This document shows, in pieces, positions 24,737 to 32,099 of a stretch of 64,000 nucleotides of DNA (its first letter is position 1; each line of letters starts with the position of its first letter). The notes beneath the pieces were generated by a model. It had not been told where the DNA came from. It saw only the letters and a program-made list of their open reading frames with translations, and did not search any database. A program made the translations under genes and the position numbers. Source of the DNA: Alcaligenes faecalis. Its GTDB lineage: Bacteria > Pseudomonadota > Gammaproteobacteria > Burkholderiales > Burkholderiaceae_B. The DNA lies in assembly GCF_009497775.1 (NCBI RefSeq), contig NZ_CP031012.1, positions 1,426,001-1,490,000 of the forward strand. Reading direction: 5' to 3'.

Positions 24737-25441
24737 TCAGGGCACGGCGCTGTGTATGCGTTTTAAAGAAGCTCCTAAGTGCGCACAGAGCTCCTGCCTG
24801 TACTCATCCTCTTGAAACCGTGTTCGTGTCCCCGACAGCCCCAAGGCCCCCAGCAATTTCCCGTCGCCACTGAACACCGGCACCGCCAAAGCAGCCAGTT
24901 CCGCCACGCGCTCGCCCAGGGACTGGAAAACCTTGAACTCATAATCCTTGGGGCGGCCATCGCTAAACTCCGTCAGCACATGCCCGCTGGCGCCTGTCAT
25001 GGGCAGGGTATCCCCCGTACACAAACGGTGCCCCACATCCCGCCATCCCATGGCGACCGCCACACACAAACGCTGCTCGCCACTGCAATTGAAAAACGAT
25101 GCCGTCTCGCCGGTTTGTTTGGCCAGCCAATCCAGCTCCGGCTGCATGCTGCTGGCCAGCCAGTTGTCCATGCTCAGGTTGCGGGTGATGACGGCCAGCG
25201 CATAACCAAAGTAATACAGCTGCCGACCATCCCGCCACACAAAGCCTTGTTGCTCCAGGGTCCGCAGCAATCGCAGGGCGGTGGCCTTGTTTAAATCACT
25301 GCGCTGGGCGATTTCCGTCAGGCTCAGCCCTTCTTGCTGCCCCAGGGTGCGCAAGATTGATAGACCGCGTTCCAAAGCCGCGACACCAGCCGGTGCAGAC
25401 TGTTTTTGTACGGCTTGTTCAGGACTGTCCTTTCTTGACAT
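24737..25441 (-). CDS. IclR-family transcriptional regulator
   Basis: 234 aa from the ATG with AGAGGAG at the right distance. N-terminal winged HTH (ALERGLSILRTLGQQEGLSL then TEIAQRSDLNKATALRLLRT, residues about 22-70), then the IclR effector domain with a GHRLCTGDTLPMTGASGHVL core and the C-terminal ALAVPVFSGDGKLLGALGLSG. Divergent from an amidase-TRAP operon; a perfect palindrome between the two is the likely operator. Family members usually bind a small carboxylate or aromatic effector. Confidence 0.9.
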   Translation of the reverse strand: MSRKDSPEQAVQKQSAPAGVAALERGLSILRTLGQQEGLSLTEIAQRSDLNKATALRLLRTLEQQGFVWRDGRQLYYFGYALAVITRNLSMDNWLASSMQPELDWLAKQTGETASFFNCSGEQRLCVAVAMGWRDVGHRLCTGDTLPMTGASGHVLTEFSDGRPKDYEFKVFQSLGERVAELAALAVPVFSGDGKLLGALGLSGTRTRFQEDEYRQELCAHLGASLKRIHSAVP

Positions 25442-25482
25442 CACCCAACTCCTCTGATAGATTTTTATGAAAATAATACACG

Positions 25483-25501
25483 AGTTTCATCTGATGAAAC
25501 T
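25483..25501. promoter_or_regulatory. perfect palindrome between iclR-type gene and amidase operon (probable operator)
   Basis: AGTTTCATC-T-GATGAAACT: two 9-bp arms around one base, 31 nt before the amidase ATG and 42 nt from the regulator start. Size and symmetry suit an IclR dimer site controlling both directions. Confidence 0.65.
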
Positions 25502-25531
25502 ACGGCAAAAAACTGCCCAGGGGACAAAACA

Positions 25532-27034
25532 ATGGCCAGCACAACGCAGGCGGACCTACGCTACACATTTGAGCAGTACGCAGGCTGGATTCAACAGCCT
25601 TTGACCAAGCCTTCCACCGCCGAGCAATGGGTACAACGTTTAGCAATTAACGAAGCGGAAATCCAACATTTTCTGCAATTGCCCCTCAGCAAGGCACAGC
25701 CTTATCAGGCTCGTCCCGCGCAGATCAAAGACGCGCAGGGCACAGTAACGCGTGCGCAGTTCAGTTTGCCTGCCATTGCTCTTGAACCGGAGCAGGCTTT
25801 GCAGCGTGCCAAGGATCTGAATCCTGACTTGCACTTGTTTACCGCCTTGGCGCAGACAGCGCCAAACGGGCAGGCGGGGTATCTGCACAATCTGCCCATT
25901 GCGGTTAAAGACATGACGGCGGTTGCGGGGTTTGCGGTCACGGCGGGTAGCGCCTCGGGGGATGTTGAGCCTGTGACGCAGGATGCCTTGAGCGTGGCCC
26001 GTTTGCGTGCCAAGGGGGCCGTGGTGATTGGCATGGCCAATCAGCACGAGATGGCTTTTGGGGCCAGCAGCAACAATCCTCGTTATGGCCGTGTGATCAA
26101 TCCTGCTTCACCTGAGCACATTCCCGGCGGTTCCAGCGGTGGTTCTGCCGCGATTGTGGCTGCGGATGTGTGCCGCGTTACCTTGGGCACTGACACGGGC
26201 GGGTCTATCCGTTTGCCTGCTGCTTGCTGTGGCGTGGTGGGTTTTAAGCCTACCTACGATAGCGTGCCGCGTGACGGGTCTATTGATGTTGCGCCCAGCC
26301 TGGATCATCTGGGGCCCATTGCCAAGTACGTGCAGGACTGCGCTCTGGTGTATGCCGGGCTGCTGGATTTGCCGCAAGAGCCGGACTGGGCAGTAGACAA
26401 TCTGGACGGTATTCGCGTGGGTCGCTTGGGGGGCTATTTCGCGGAGCCTTTGGAGTCTCAAGTGCTGCAAGCACTGGATCAGGCTTGTCTGGGTCTGGAA
26501 AAGGACAAAGCCAGCGTGCAGGACATTCTCTTGCCCGAAGCCCATATGGCGGCCGCCTTGCAGTTCATGATCATCACTTCCGAGGCCACTGCGTCCTACA
26601 CCGACCGCCTTCAGGAAAAGCCCGAGCAGATCAGTGAAGAAATCCGTATCCGGCTGGAGATTGGGCACTTTCTGCCTGCTCCCTGGTATCTGCGCGCGCA
26701 AAAACTGCGTACTGAATTCAATGCCCGCATCGAGGCCCTGTTTGATCAGGTCGACATTCTGATTTGTCCGACCATGCGTTGTCCGGCTCCGAAAGTCGGC
26801 GCGACGCAAGTGCAGATTGGTCATAAAACCTACCCTCTGCACACGGCTGTCACGCAACTGACCATGCCTTTTAGCTTGTCGGGTTCGCCTGCCATCTCCA
26901 TTCCTTGGGGCGTGGCGCAGGACGGCGCACCTATCGGGCTGCAATTGATTGCCAAGCAGGGGGATGACTGGCGTTTGCTGGCCGTTGCCCAACGCCTGGA
27001 AGCCGCCGGGCATGCCTTGTTCGGTAAAAACTAA
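25532..27034 (+). CDS. amidase-signature hydrolase
   Basis: 500 aa. The Ser-cisSer-Lys triad of the amidase signature family is intact: Lys126 (IAVKDMTAV), Ser201/202 in PGGSSGGSAA and nucleophile Ser225 in DTGGSIRLPAA. A variable region of about 85 residues precedes the core. It hydrolyses a C-N amide bond in the cytoplasm; no signal peptide. It is followed after 44 nt by a complete TRAP transporter, so the operon probably imports an amide-bearing acid and releases ammonia. The exact substrate is unknown. Confidence 0.9.
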   Translation: MASTTQADLRYTFEQYAGWIQQPLTKPSTAEQWVQRLAINEAEIQHFLQLPLSKAQPYQARPAQIKDAQGTVTRAQFSLPAIALEPEQALQRAKDLNPDLHLFTALAQTAPNGQAGYLHNLPIAVKDMTAVAGFAVTAGSASGDVEPVTQDALSVARLRAKGAVVIGMANQHEMAFGASSNNPRYGRVINPASPEHIPGGSSGGSAAIVAADVCRVTLGTDTGGSIRLPAACCGVVGFKPTYDSVPRDGSIDVAPSLDHLGPIAKYVQDCALVYAGLLDLPQEPDWAVDNLDGIRVGRLGGYFAEPLESQVLQALDQACLGLEKDKASVQDILLPEAHMAAALQFMIITSEATASYTDRLQEKPEQISEEIRIRLEIGHFLPAPWYLRAQKLRTEFNARIEALFDQVDILICPTMRCPAPKVGATQVQIGHKTYPLHTAVTQLTMPFSLSGSPAISIPWGVAQDGAPIGLQLIAKQGDDWRLLAVAQRLEAAGHALFGKN

Positions 27035-27078
27035 AACGATTCGCTGCAGAAACTACCTCTACCACCAGGAAAAAAACC

Positions 27079-28110
27079 ATGTCTTCACATCGCATTTCTC
27101 CTTTGCGTTGCGCGGGGCTATTCGCCCTTGCCCTGACGCTTGCGCCTGCTGCTCATGCAGCGGATAAATTCCGGATCTCTCTGGATACCAACCCCAACCA
27201 CGTGCGCAATAAAGGCGTGGAAGTCTTTGTGGCCGAGCTGCAAAAAAGAGTAGGGGACCAGTTGGTGGTCGAGGTCTACCCCAGCGCCCAGCTGTTCCGT
27301 GACCGTGATGTGCCTAAAGCCTTGCGCCAGGGCGCGATTGAAATGGGCTTGCCCGGCACCTGGCAGCTGGAAGGCAGTGAACCTAGTGCGGCGGTTACGG
27401 CCTTGCCCATGTTCTACGGCGTGGACCCCGAGATCACCCACCGTTTGATGGATGGCAAGCTGGGAGCCTTGGTCAACCAGAAAATTGAAGACCGCTTGAA
27501 GGTGAAAGTCTTGGGTAACTGGGCGGATGCCGGTTCCATCCATTTCTACACCACAGGTAAAGAAGTCCGTTCCTACGACCAACTGCAAGGCATGAAAATC
27601 CAGTACTCGGGTGGCACGACTTTCTCGGCCCGTATCGAAGCGCTGGGCGGTGTGCCGGTGATGATTCCTTTCTCCGACTTGCCCATGGCCATGAGCCAAG
27701 GCGCCATCGACGCCATTGCCAGCAGCCGCGAGGGTGTGCGTACTGCCAAGCTGTGGGACTCGGGCCTGAAATACAGCTTTGACGATTACCAGATGATGGC
27801 GCAATACGTGCCTCTGGTCAGCGAGCGTTTCTGGAAAAAGCAAAGCCCTGAAGTTCAGGCTGCGATTACCGAAGCCTGGCAAGTCGCGGTGAAAGAGCAG
27901 CGCGATATGGTCAAGCAAGTCGAGCTGGATGCAGCCAAGACCTTGCAGGAGAACGGGATTCAGGCATTCAGCCCGGATGAAGCCGCCCGTACCGAAGCGC
28001 GCAAGAAGCTGAGCCAGTCTCAGGACGCGTTGGTCAAAGCCATGAAGATTGACGCCGAGGCCGAGCAGTTGGCCAAGCAAGAACTCCAAGCGGCCAACGT
28101 GGACTTCTAA
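27079..28110 (+). CDS. TRAP transporter substrate-binding protein (DctP family)
   Basis: 343 aa. Signal peptide at residues 1 to about 28 (LFALALTLAPAAHA). The mature part shows the DctP pattern: FVAELQKRVGDQLVVEVYPS, AQLFRDRDVPKALRQGAIEM and the IQYSGGTTFSARIEALGGVP region containing the ligand carboxylate site. Periplasmic binding partner of the small and large membrane subunits that follow. AGGAAAAAAACC lies before the ATG. Confidence 0.9.
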   Translation: MSSHRISPLRCAGLFALALTLAPAAHAADKFRISLDTNPNHVRNKGVEVFVAELQKRVGDQLVVEVYPSAQLFRDRDVPKALRQGAIEMGLPGTWQLEGSEPSAAVTALPMFYGVDPEITHRLMDGKLGALVNQKIEDRLKVKVLGNWADAGSIHFYTTGKEVRSYDQLQGMKIQYSGGTTFSARIEALGGVPVMIPFSDLPMAMSQGAIDAIASSREGVRTAKLWDSGLKYSFDDYQMMAQYVPLVSERFWKKQSPEVQAAITEAWQVAVKEQRDMVKQVELDAAKTLQENGIQAFSPDEAARTEARKKLSQSQDALVKAMKIDAEAEQLAKQELQAANVDF

Positions 28111-28128
28111 AACAAAAAAGGCGTGAGC

Positions 28129-28668
28129 ATGTCCAATACCTGTACCAATAAGGACACGCCAGCCTTGGGGGAGGCCACGCCTCCCTCCGCGCTGCAGCGA
28201 GTCGAAGATGTGATCGTGGGTTTACTGGGACTACTGGCTGTACTGGTCTGTTTGTATAACGTCATCCTGCGCAACACCAGCAGCAGTCACGCCATTACGG
28301 CCAGTGATGAAATCCAGGTGTATCTGATTATCTGGGCCGTGTTCTTGTCCCTGGGCGTGATTACGGCGCAAGGGCGGCACATCAAGGCCGATATTGTTCT
28401 GAACTATTTGTCGCCCAGCTTGAAGCACAAGGCGTTTCTATTTACCTATGTGCTGGGCCTGCTGTTCTCCATGTTGATGAGCTACCTGGGTGTGCAGATC
28501 ACCATGGAAGCCTATGAGTTCGGTGATGTGTCCTCGACCAGCTTGCGCTTTCCGCTGTGGATTTACACCGCAGCCTTGCCGGTAGGCATGAGCCTGATGA
28601 GCCTGCGCTATCTGCTCCTCTTGTTCCGCTGCCTGCGCACGCCGGCAGGCCAGGAGATGCAATCATGA
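28129..28668 (+). CDS. TRAP transporter small permease (DctQ family)
   Basis: 179 aa from the ATG at 28129; an in-frame GTG at 28123 is possible. Four TM segments (about residues 31-53, 64-86, 105-125, 148-168). The conserved EIQVYLIIWAVFLSLG block and the following GRHIKADIVLNYL are typical DctQ features. Its TGA overlaps the ATG of the large subunit. Confidence 0.88.
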   Translation: MSNTCTNKDTPALGEATPPSALQRVEDVIVGLLGLLAVLVCLYNVILRNTSSSHAITASDEIQVYLIIWAVFLSLGVITAQGRHIKADIVLNYLSPSLKHKAFLFTYVLGLLFSMLMSYLGVQITMEAYEFGDVSSTSLRFPLWIYTAALPVGMSLMSLRYLLLLFRCLRTPAGQEMQS

Positions 28669-29945
28669 TCGGGATTGTGTTTCTGGGTTTTCTGGCCTTG
28701 CTGGCTATCGGTGCACCTATCTTTTTGGCGTTGGGTACGACGGGTGTAGTGCTGTTCTATCAGGATGATGCTTTGCTGTCCTTGGCACAACGCCTGATTG
28801 ATGAGCTGAACTCCGTGCCCTTGCTGGCTGTTCCGTACTTCGTCATTGCCGCTACGTTCATGGAGCGTGGGGGTATTGCCCGTGCCTTGGTCGATGCGGC
28901 TCAGGCCTGGGTGGGGCAGATTCGTGGGGGCGTGGGTCTGGTCGGGATTACCGCCTGTGCCTTGTTCGCCACCATGTGCGGGTCTTCGGTGGCCACGGCC
29001 ATTGCCATGGGCACCATCCTGATTCCCGCCATGCTGCGTAGCGGTTACTCCGGTGGCTTTGCTTCTGGTGTAGTGGCATCGGCTGGGACTTTGGGCATTC
29101 TGATTCCGCCGTCGCTGGCCTTTGTGATTTACGGTGTGCTGGCGGATGTGTCGATTCCCCGCCTGTTCCTGGCAGGCGTCATCCCGGCGATTTTGCAGAT
29201 TGTGATGATCTCGGGCTACATCATCTGGTTCAGCCGCAAGAATAATTACGCCATTGATAGCAGCACCATCAGCCGTGGTGAAAAGCTGCATAAAACCTTG
29301 CTGGCCTTGCCGACCCTGTTGATCCCCCTGATCGTGCTGGGTGGCTTGTACGGCGGTTTCATGACGCTGTCCGAGTCCGCAGCGGTCTCGGCGGTAGTGG
29401 CTTACTTTCTGGCGCTGTTTGTCTACAAAGGCATTACCGTCAAAGAGACTTTTGCGGTGCTGGCAGTGGGTGTGCGTAACGCCGCGGTGATCATGATTAT
29501 TGTGGCGGTGGCCTTGCCATTCGGTCACTGGATTACCGAAAGCGGTTTGGGTGCCAAGCTGGTGGGGCAACTGCATGACTGGGATATCAAGGGCTGGCAG
29601 TTCCTGCTGTTCCTGAACCTGGTTCTGCTGTTCCTGGGCATGTTCCTGGAAGTGCTGTCGGTCCTGATGATCATGATGCCGCTGGTGCTGCCTTTGCTGG
29701 AGCCGCTGCAAATCGACCCTATTCACTTTGGTGTGCTGGTGGTGGTGAATATGGAGATTGCGCTGCTTAGCCCGCCTTTGGGTCTGAACCTGTTTGTGGT
29801 GTCGGACATAGGTAAAGTGCCTTTGTCGCAAGTGATACGCGGCACGACACCGTTCTTCCTGATCCTATTGGTATTGCTGGTCATGGTCACCTACATTCCC
29901 ATCCTGTCCACCTGGCTACCAGAATTGCTGATGCCTACGATGTAA
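28665..29945 (+). CDS. TRAP transporter large permease (DctM family)
   Basis: 426 aa from the ATG at 28665, which overlaps the DctQ stop and has CAGGAG 8 nt upstream; a longer upstream reading overlaps DctQ in another frame and is rejected. About 12 TM segments, with ATMCGSSVATAIAMGTILIP and GTLGILIPPSLAFVIYG, the two conserved transport motifs of DctM proteins. Secondary transporter driven by a Na+ or H+ gradient. Followed by a strong terminator. Confidence 0.92.
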   Translation: MIGIVFLGFLALLAIGAPIFLALGTTGVVLFYQDDALLSLAQRLIDELNSVPLLAVPYFVIAATFMERGGIARALVDAAQAWVGQIRGGVGLVGITACALFATMCGSSVATAIAMGTILIPAMLRSGYSGGFASGVVASAGTLGILIPPSLAFVIYGVLADVSIPRLFLAGVIPAILQIVMISGYIIWFSRKNNYAIDSSTISRGEKLHKTLLALPTLLIPLIVLGGLYGGFMTLSESAAVSAVVAYFLALFVYKGITVKETFAVLAVGVRNAAVIMIIVAVALPFGHWITESGLGAKLVGQLHDWDIKGWQFLLFLNLVLLFLGMFLEVLSVLMIMMPLVLPLLEPLQIDPIHFGVLVVVNMEIALLSPPLGLNLFVVSDIGKVPLSQVIRGTTPFFLILLVLLVMVTYIPILSTWLPELLMPTM

Positions 29946-29957
29946 TTAAGCTCCCAT

Positions 29958-29995
29958 CACAGGCCCTGCCTAAACCGCAGGGCCTGTGTGTTTTT
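29958..29995 (+). terminator. intrinsic terminator of the amidase-TRAP operon
   Basis: 12-bp stem CACAGGCCCTGC / GCAGGGCCTGTG (29958-29969 with 29977-29988), 7-nt loop, then a T run. Confidence 0.9.
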
Positions 29996-30070
29996 GGTCT
30001 TCCTGATGCAAAGGGCTAAACTGGCCGCACTTCTGGTGCAGCAGCACCCAGCTTTTTACAGGAAAAAAAT

Positions 30071-30415
30071 ATGAGCACACCGCTTCCCTGTCCTCAGTGC
30101 ACCTTGGAAAATACCTACCATGACACGGAGCAATGGGTATGTGCCGATTGTGGCTATGAATGGCAAGATGCGGACCCGGTCGCCGAGTCTGAAACCGATG
30201 GCGATGAGCTCATCGTTAAAGACAGCAATGGCAATTTGCTGGCCGCTGGCGATGATGTGATTCTGATCCGCGACTTGAAGGTCAAAGGCTCCAGCACCTT
30301 GAAGAAAGGTGCCAAGGCCAAAGGCATACGCCTGGTTCGTGGCGACCATGAAGTCGATTGCAAGATCGATGGCATCAGCTACTTGCTGAAGGCCATGTAC
30401 TTGAAGAAAGCCTAA
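30071..30415 (+). CDS. yjdM: zinc-ribbon protein YjdM (PhnA domain)
   Basis: 114 aa. N-terminal zinc ribbon with CPQC (residues 7-10) and CADC, then the PhnA/YjdM domain: [30 protein letters not shown] and [20 protein letters not shown]. Length and order match E. coli YjdM along its whole length. Despite the old name PhnA it is not a phosphonoacetate hydrolase; the function is unclear. AGGAAAAAAAT precedes the ATG. Monocistronic, with its own terminator. Confidence 0.93.
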   Translation: MSTPLPCPQCTLENTYHDTEQWVCADCGYEWQDADPVAESETDGDELIVKDSNGNLLAAGDDVILIRDLKVKGSSTLKKGAKAKGIRLVRGDHEVDCKIDGISYLLKAMYLKKA

Positions 30416-30435
30416 GCATTCAGACTTGGGATTTG

Positions 30436-30465
30436 AAAGCGCAGCGTTGATACGCTGCGCTTTTT
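30436..30465 (+). terminator. intrinsic terminator after yjdM
   Basis: AGCGCAGCGT (30438-30447) pairs with ACGCTGCGCT (30452-30461), loop TGAT, then T5. Confidence 0.9.
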
Positions 30466-30515
30466 GCTTTCTGCGCACGGCTTTTTGTAGCGGAGAAGGG
30501 GTGATCGGTGTATAT

Positions 30516-30535
30516 AATAATGAGAATGATTATTA
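30516..30535 (+). promoter_or_regulatory. Fur box before the fecI-like gene
   Basis: AATAATGAGAATGATTATTA, close to the Fur consensus, 28 nt before the sigma factor ATG. Predicts repression of the operon by Fur when iron is sufficient. Confidence 0.8.
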
Positions 30536-30562
30536 ATTAGATGCTCACCTGATTGTCTCTCT

Positions 30563-31057
30563 ATGTCCAAGCTGACGGCGGCGTTCCTGACCCATTACCC
30601 GGATTTGATCCGCTATCTGCGCAGGCGTACTCATTGCTCTGAACTGGCGCAGGATTGCGCGCATGACACCTGGCTGCGCTTGCTGGAGAAGGGCAAGCAG
30701 GTCACGGCAGACAACCACCGGGCTTATGTGTTCAGAGTGGCCGCCAATATTGCGGCGGACTGGTATCGGCGTCAAACGCGTGAGCAGGCTGCTTTCGATG
30801 GCTACGCCTTGAGTGTCGCCCATCACCATGCCCCGGATACGTACGAGGAAGTGCTGGCCAAGGAAACCTTGCAGCGTTTGGAGCAGGCCTTGATGGCTCA
30901 ATCTCAACGTAGTGTGCGGATTTTCATGATGCATCGCTGTGAAGAGATGAGCTACGCGCAGATCGCCCAGAAGTTGTCGGTATCCGAGAGCACGGTTGAG
31001 AAACATATGATGCGTATTTTGCTGGTGGCGCACCAAGTCTTTAATTCCGCCGCATGA
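30563..31057 (+). CDS. FecI-like ECF sigma factor
   Basis: 164 aa. Region 2 (residues about 6-70) includes ELAQDCAHDTWLRLLEKGK and the -10-binding helix AYVFRVAANIAADWYRRQ. Region 4 (about 105-155) has the HTH MSYAQIAQKLSVSESTVEKH. The length and FecR partner place it in the iron-starvation class. It recruits RNA polymerase to the downstream receptor gene when the receptor is loaded. A Fur box lies just upstream; the stop overlaps fecR (ATGA). Confidence 0.9.
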   Translation: MSKLTAAFLTHYPDLIRYLRRRTHCSELAQDCAHDTWLRLLEKGKQVTADNHRAYVFRVAANIAADWYRRQTREQAAFDGYALSVAHHHAPDTYEEVLAKETLQRLEQALMAQSQRSVRIFMMHRCEEMSYAQIAQKLSVSESTVEKHMMRILLVAHQVFNSAA

Positions 31058-31998
31058 ACGCGCAGCCAGATTCGGCCTGGAGCCGTGTAGACGAAGACGC
31101 CGCCCGCTGGGTGGTGCGCAAAGAAGGCGCCAAGCTGGAGCCGGATACCCTGGCCCAGTTCGACGCCTGGTATGAAGCCGATCCTTTGCATGCTCAAACC
31201 TACGATGCCTTGGCGGCCAGTTGGCGGCGACTGGATCAGGTTTCAGTGTTGCCCATCGCCCGTAAAAAGAGAAAGTCCCGTGTCAAAGCGCTGGCCAGTG
31301 CCTGTGTCTTGATGGGGGCGTCTTTTTACGCCTGGCAGATGTTTGAGCTGCAAGGCTCGATCCGCAGCGGGGTGGAGATTACTCAATTGAGTCTGCCTGA
31401 CGGCTCAGTGGCGATTCTGGACGCGCAGACTCGTGTGCGTCTGAATTTTGAAAATGGCCAACGACAAGTCAGCGTGGAGTCGGGGCGTGCCTTCTTCCAG
31501 GTGGTGCCTGTTTCGCCCCAGACAGGTCCGTTCACCGTGCAGGCCGGTCCGGCACAGGCGACGGCTTTGGGAACGCGCTACGAGGTCAGCCTTAAGGATC
31601 AGGTCAGCGCTGTGGCGGTGTATGAACATACCGTGCAGGTCCAGTGCCAGTCTTGTGATACCTCCCAGCCAGTGATCTTGCAGCCGGGGGACAGCGCCAC
31701 GGTAGCGGGCGGGCAACTGCGGGCGCAGTTGGCTCAGTCTACGGCTTCCACACACGCGGAAGCGGCACCGGCCTGGACCAATGGTTTGCTGAGTTTTGAT
31801 GATGTCAGCCTGCGGGAAGTGGCCCGTCAGTTGGGGGAATACACACACCGAGTGATCTGGATTGGCAACGAGCAAGCCGGGTCAACGCGAGTGTCCGGTG
31901 TGGTGCAAGCGACTCGTCCAACCGCTGCCCTGAACTTGCTGACTGTCGGCCAAGGCTTGCAAATCAAGGAGTTACCGGGGATTATAGTTATTTACTAA
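31054..31998 (+). CDS. FecR-like anti-sigma factor / sigma regulator
   Basis: 314 aa. The N-terminal cytoplasmic domain holds the conserved ARWVVRKEGAKLEPDTLAQF then DAWYEADPLHAQTYD (FecR N-terminal, residues about 12-45). One TM segment near 88-106 (ALASACVLMGASFYAW), then the periplasmic FecR domain with LSLPDGSVAILDAQTRVRLN and GRAFFQVVPV. It passes the signal from the receptor's N-terminal domain to the sigma factor. Translationally coupled to the sigma gene. Confidence 0.9.
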   Translation: MNAQPDSAWSRVDEDAARWVVRKEGAKLEPDTLAQFDAWYEADPLHAQTYDALAASWRRLDQVSVLPIARKKRKSRVKALASACVLMGASFYAWQMFELQGSIRSGVEITQLSLPDGSVAILDAQTRVRLNFENGQRQVSVESGRAFFQVVPVSPQTGPFTVQAGPAQATALGTRYEVSLKDQVSAVAVYEHTVQVQCQSCDTSQPVILQPGDSATVAGGQLRAQLAQSTASTHAEAAPAWTNGLLSFDDVSLREVARQLGEYTHRVIWIGNEQAGSTRVSGVVQATRPTAALNLLTVGQGLQIKELPGIIVIY

Positions 31999-32016
31999 TG
32001 ATAATTATTATCAATT
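31997..32016 (+). promoter_or_regulatory. Fur box before the TonB receptor gene
   Basis: AATGATAATTATTATCAATT starts on the last base pair of the fecR stop region, 84 nt before the receptor ATG. Near-consensus Fur site. A second, separately controlled promoter for the receptor is implied. Confidence 0.82.
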
Positions 32017-32099
32017 AAAAAATACGATGGCAATCAGGGGTGAGGGGAGAGGGGTAGCACAGCGTCCTGAGGGTAGTTATTTACATAGGATGCTCAATC

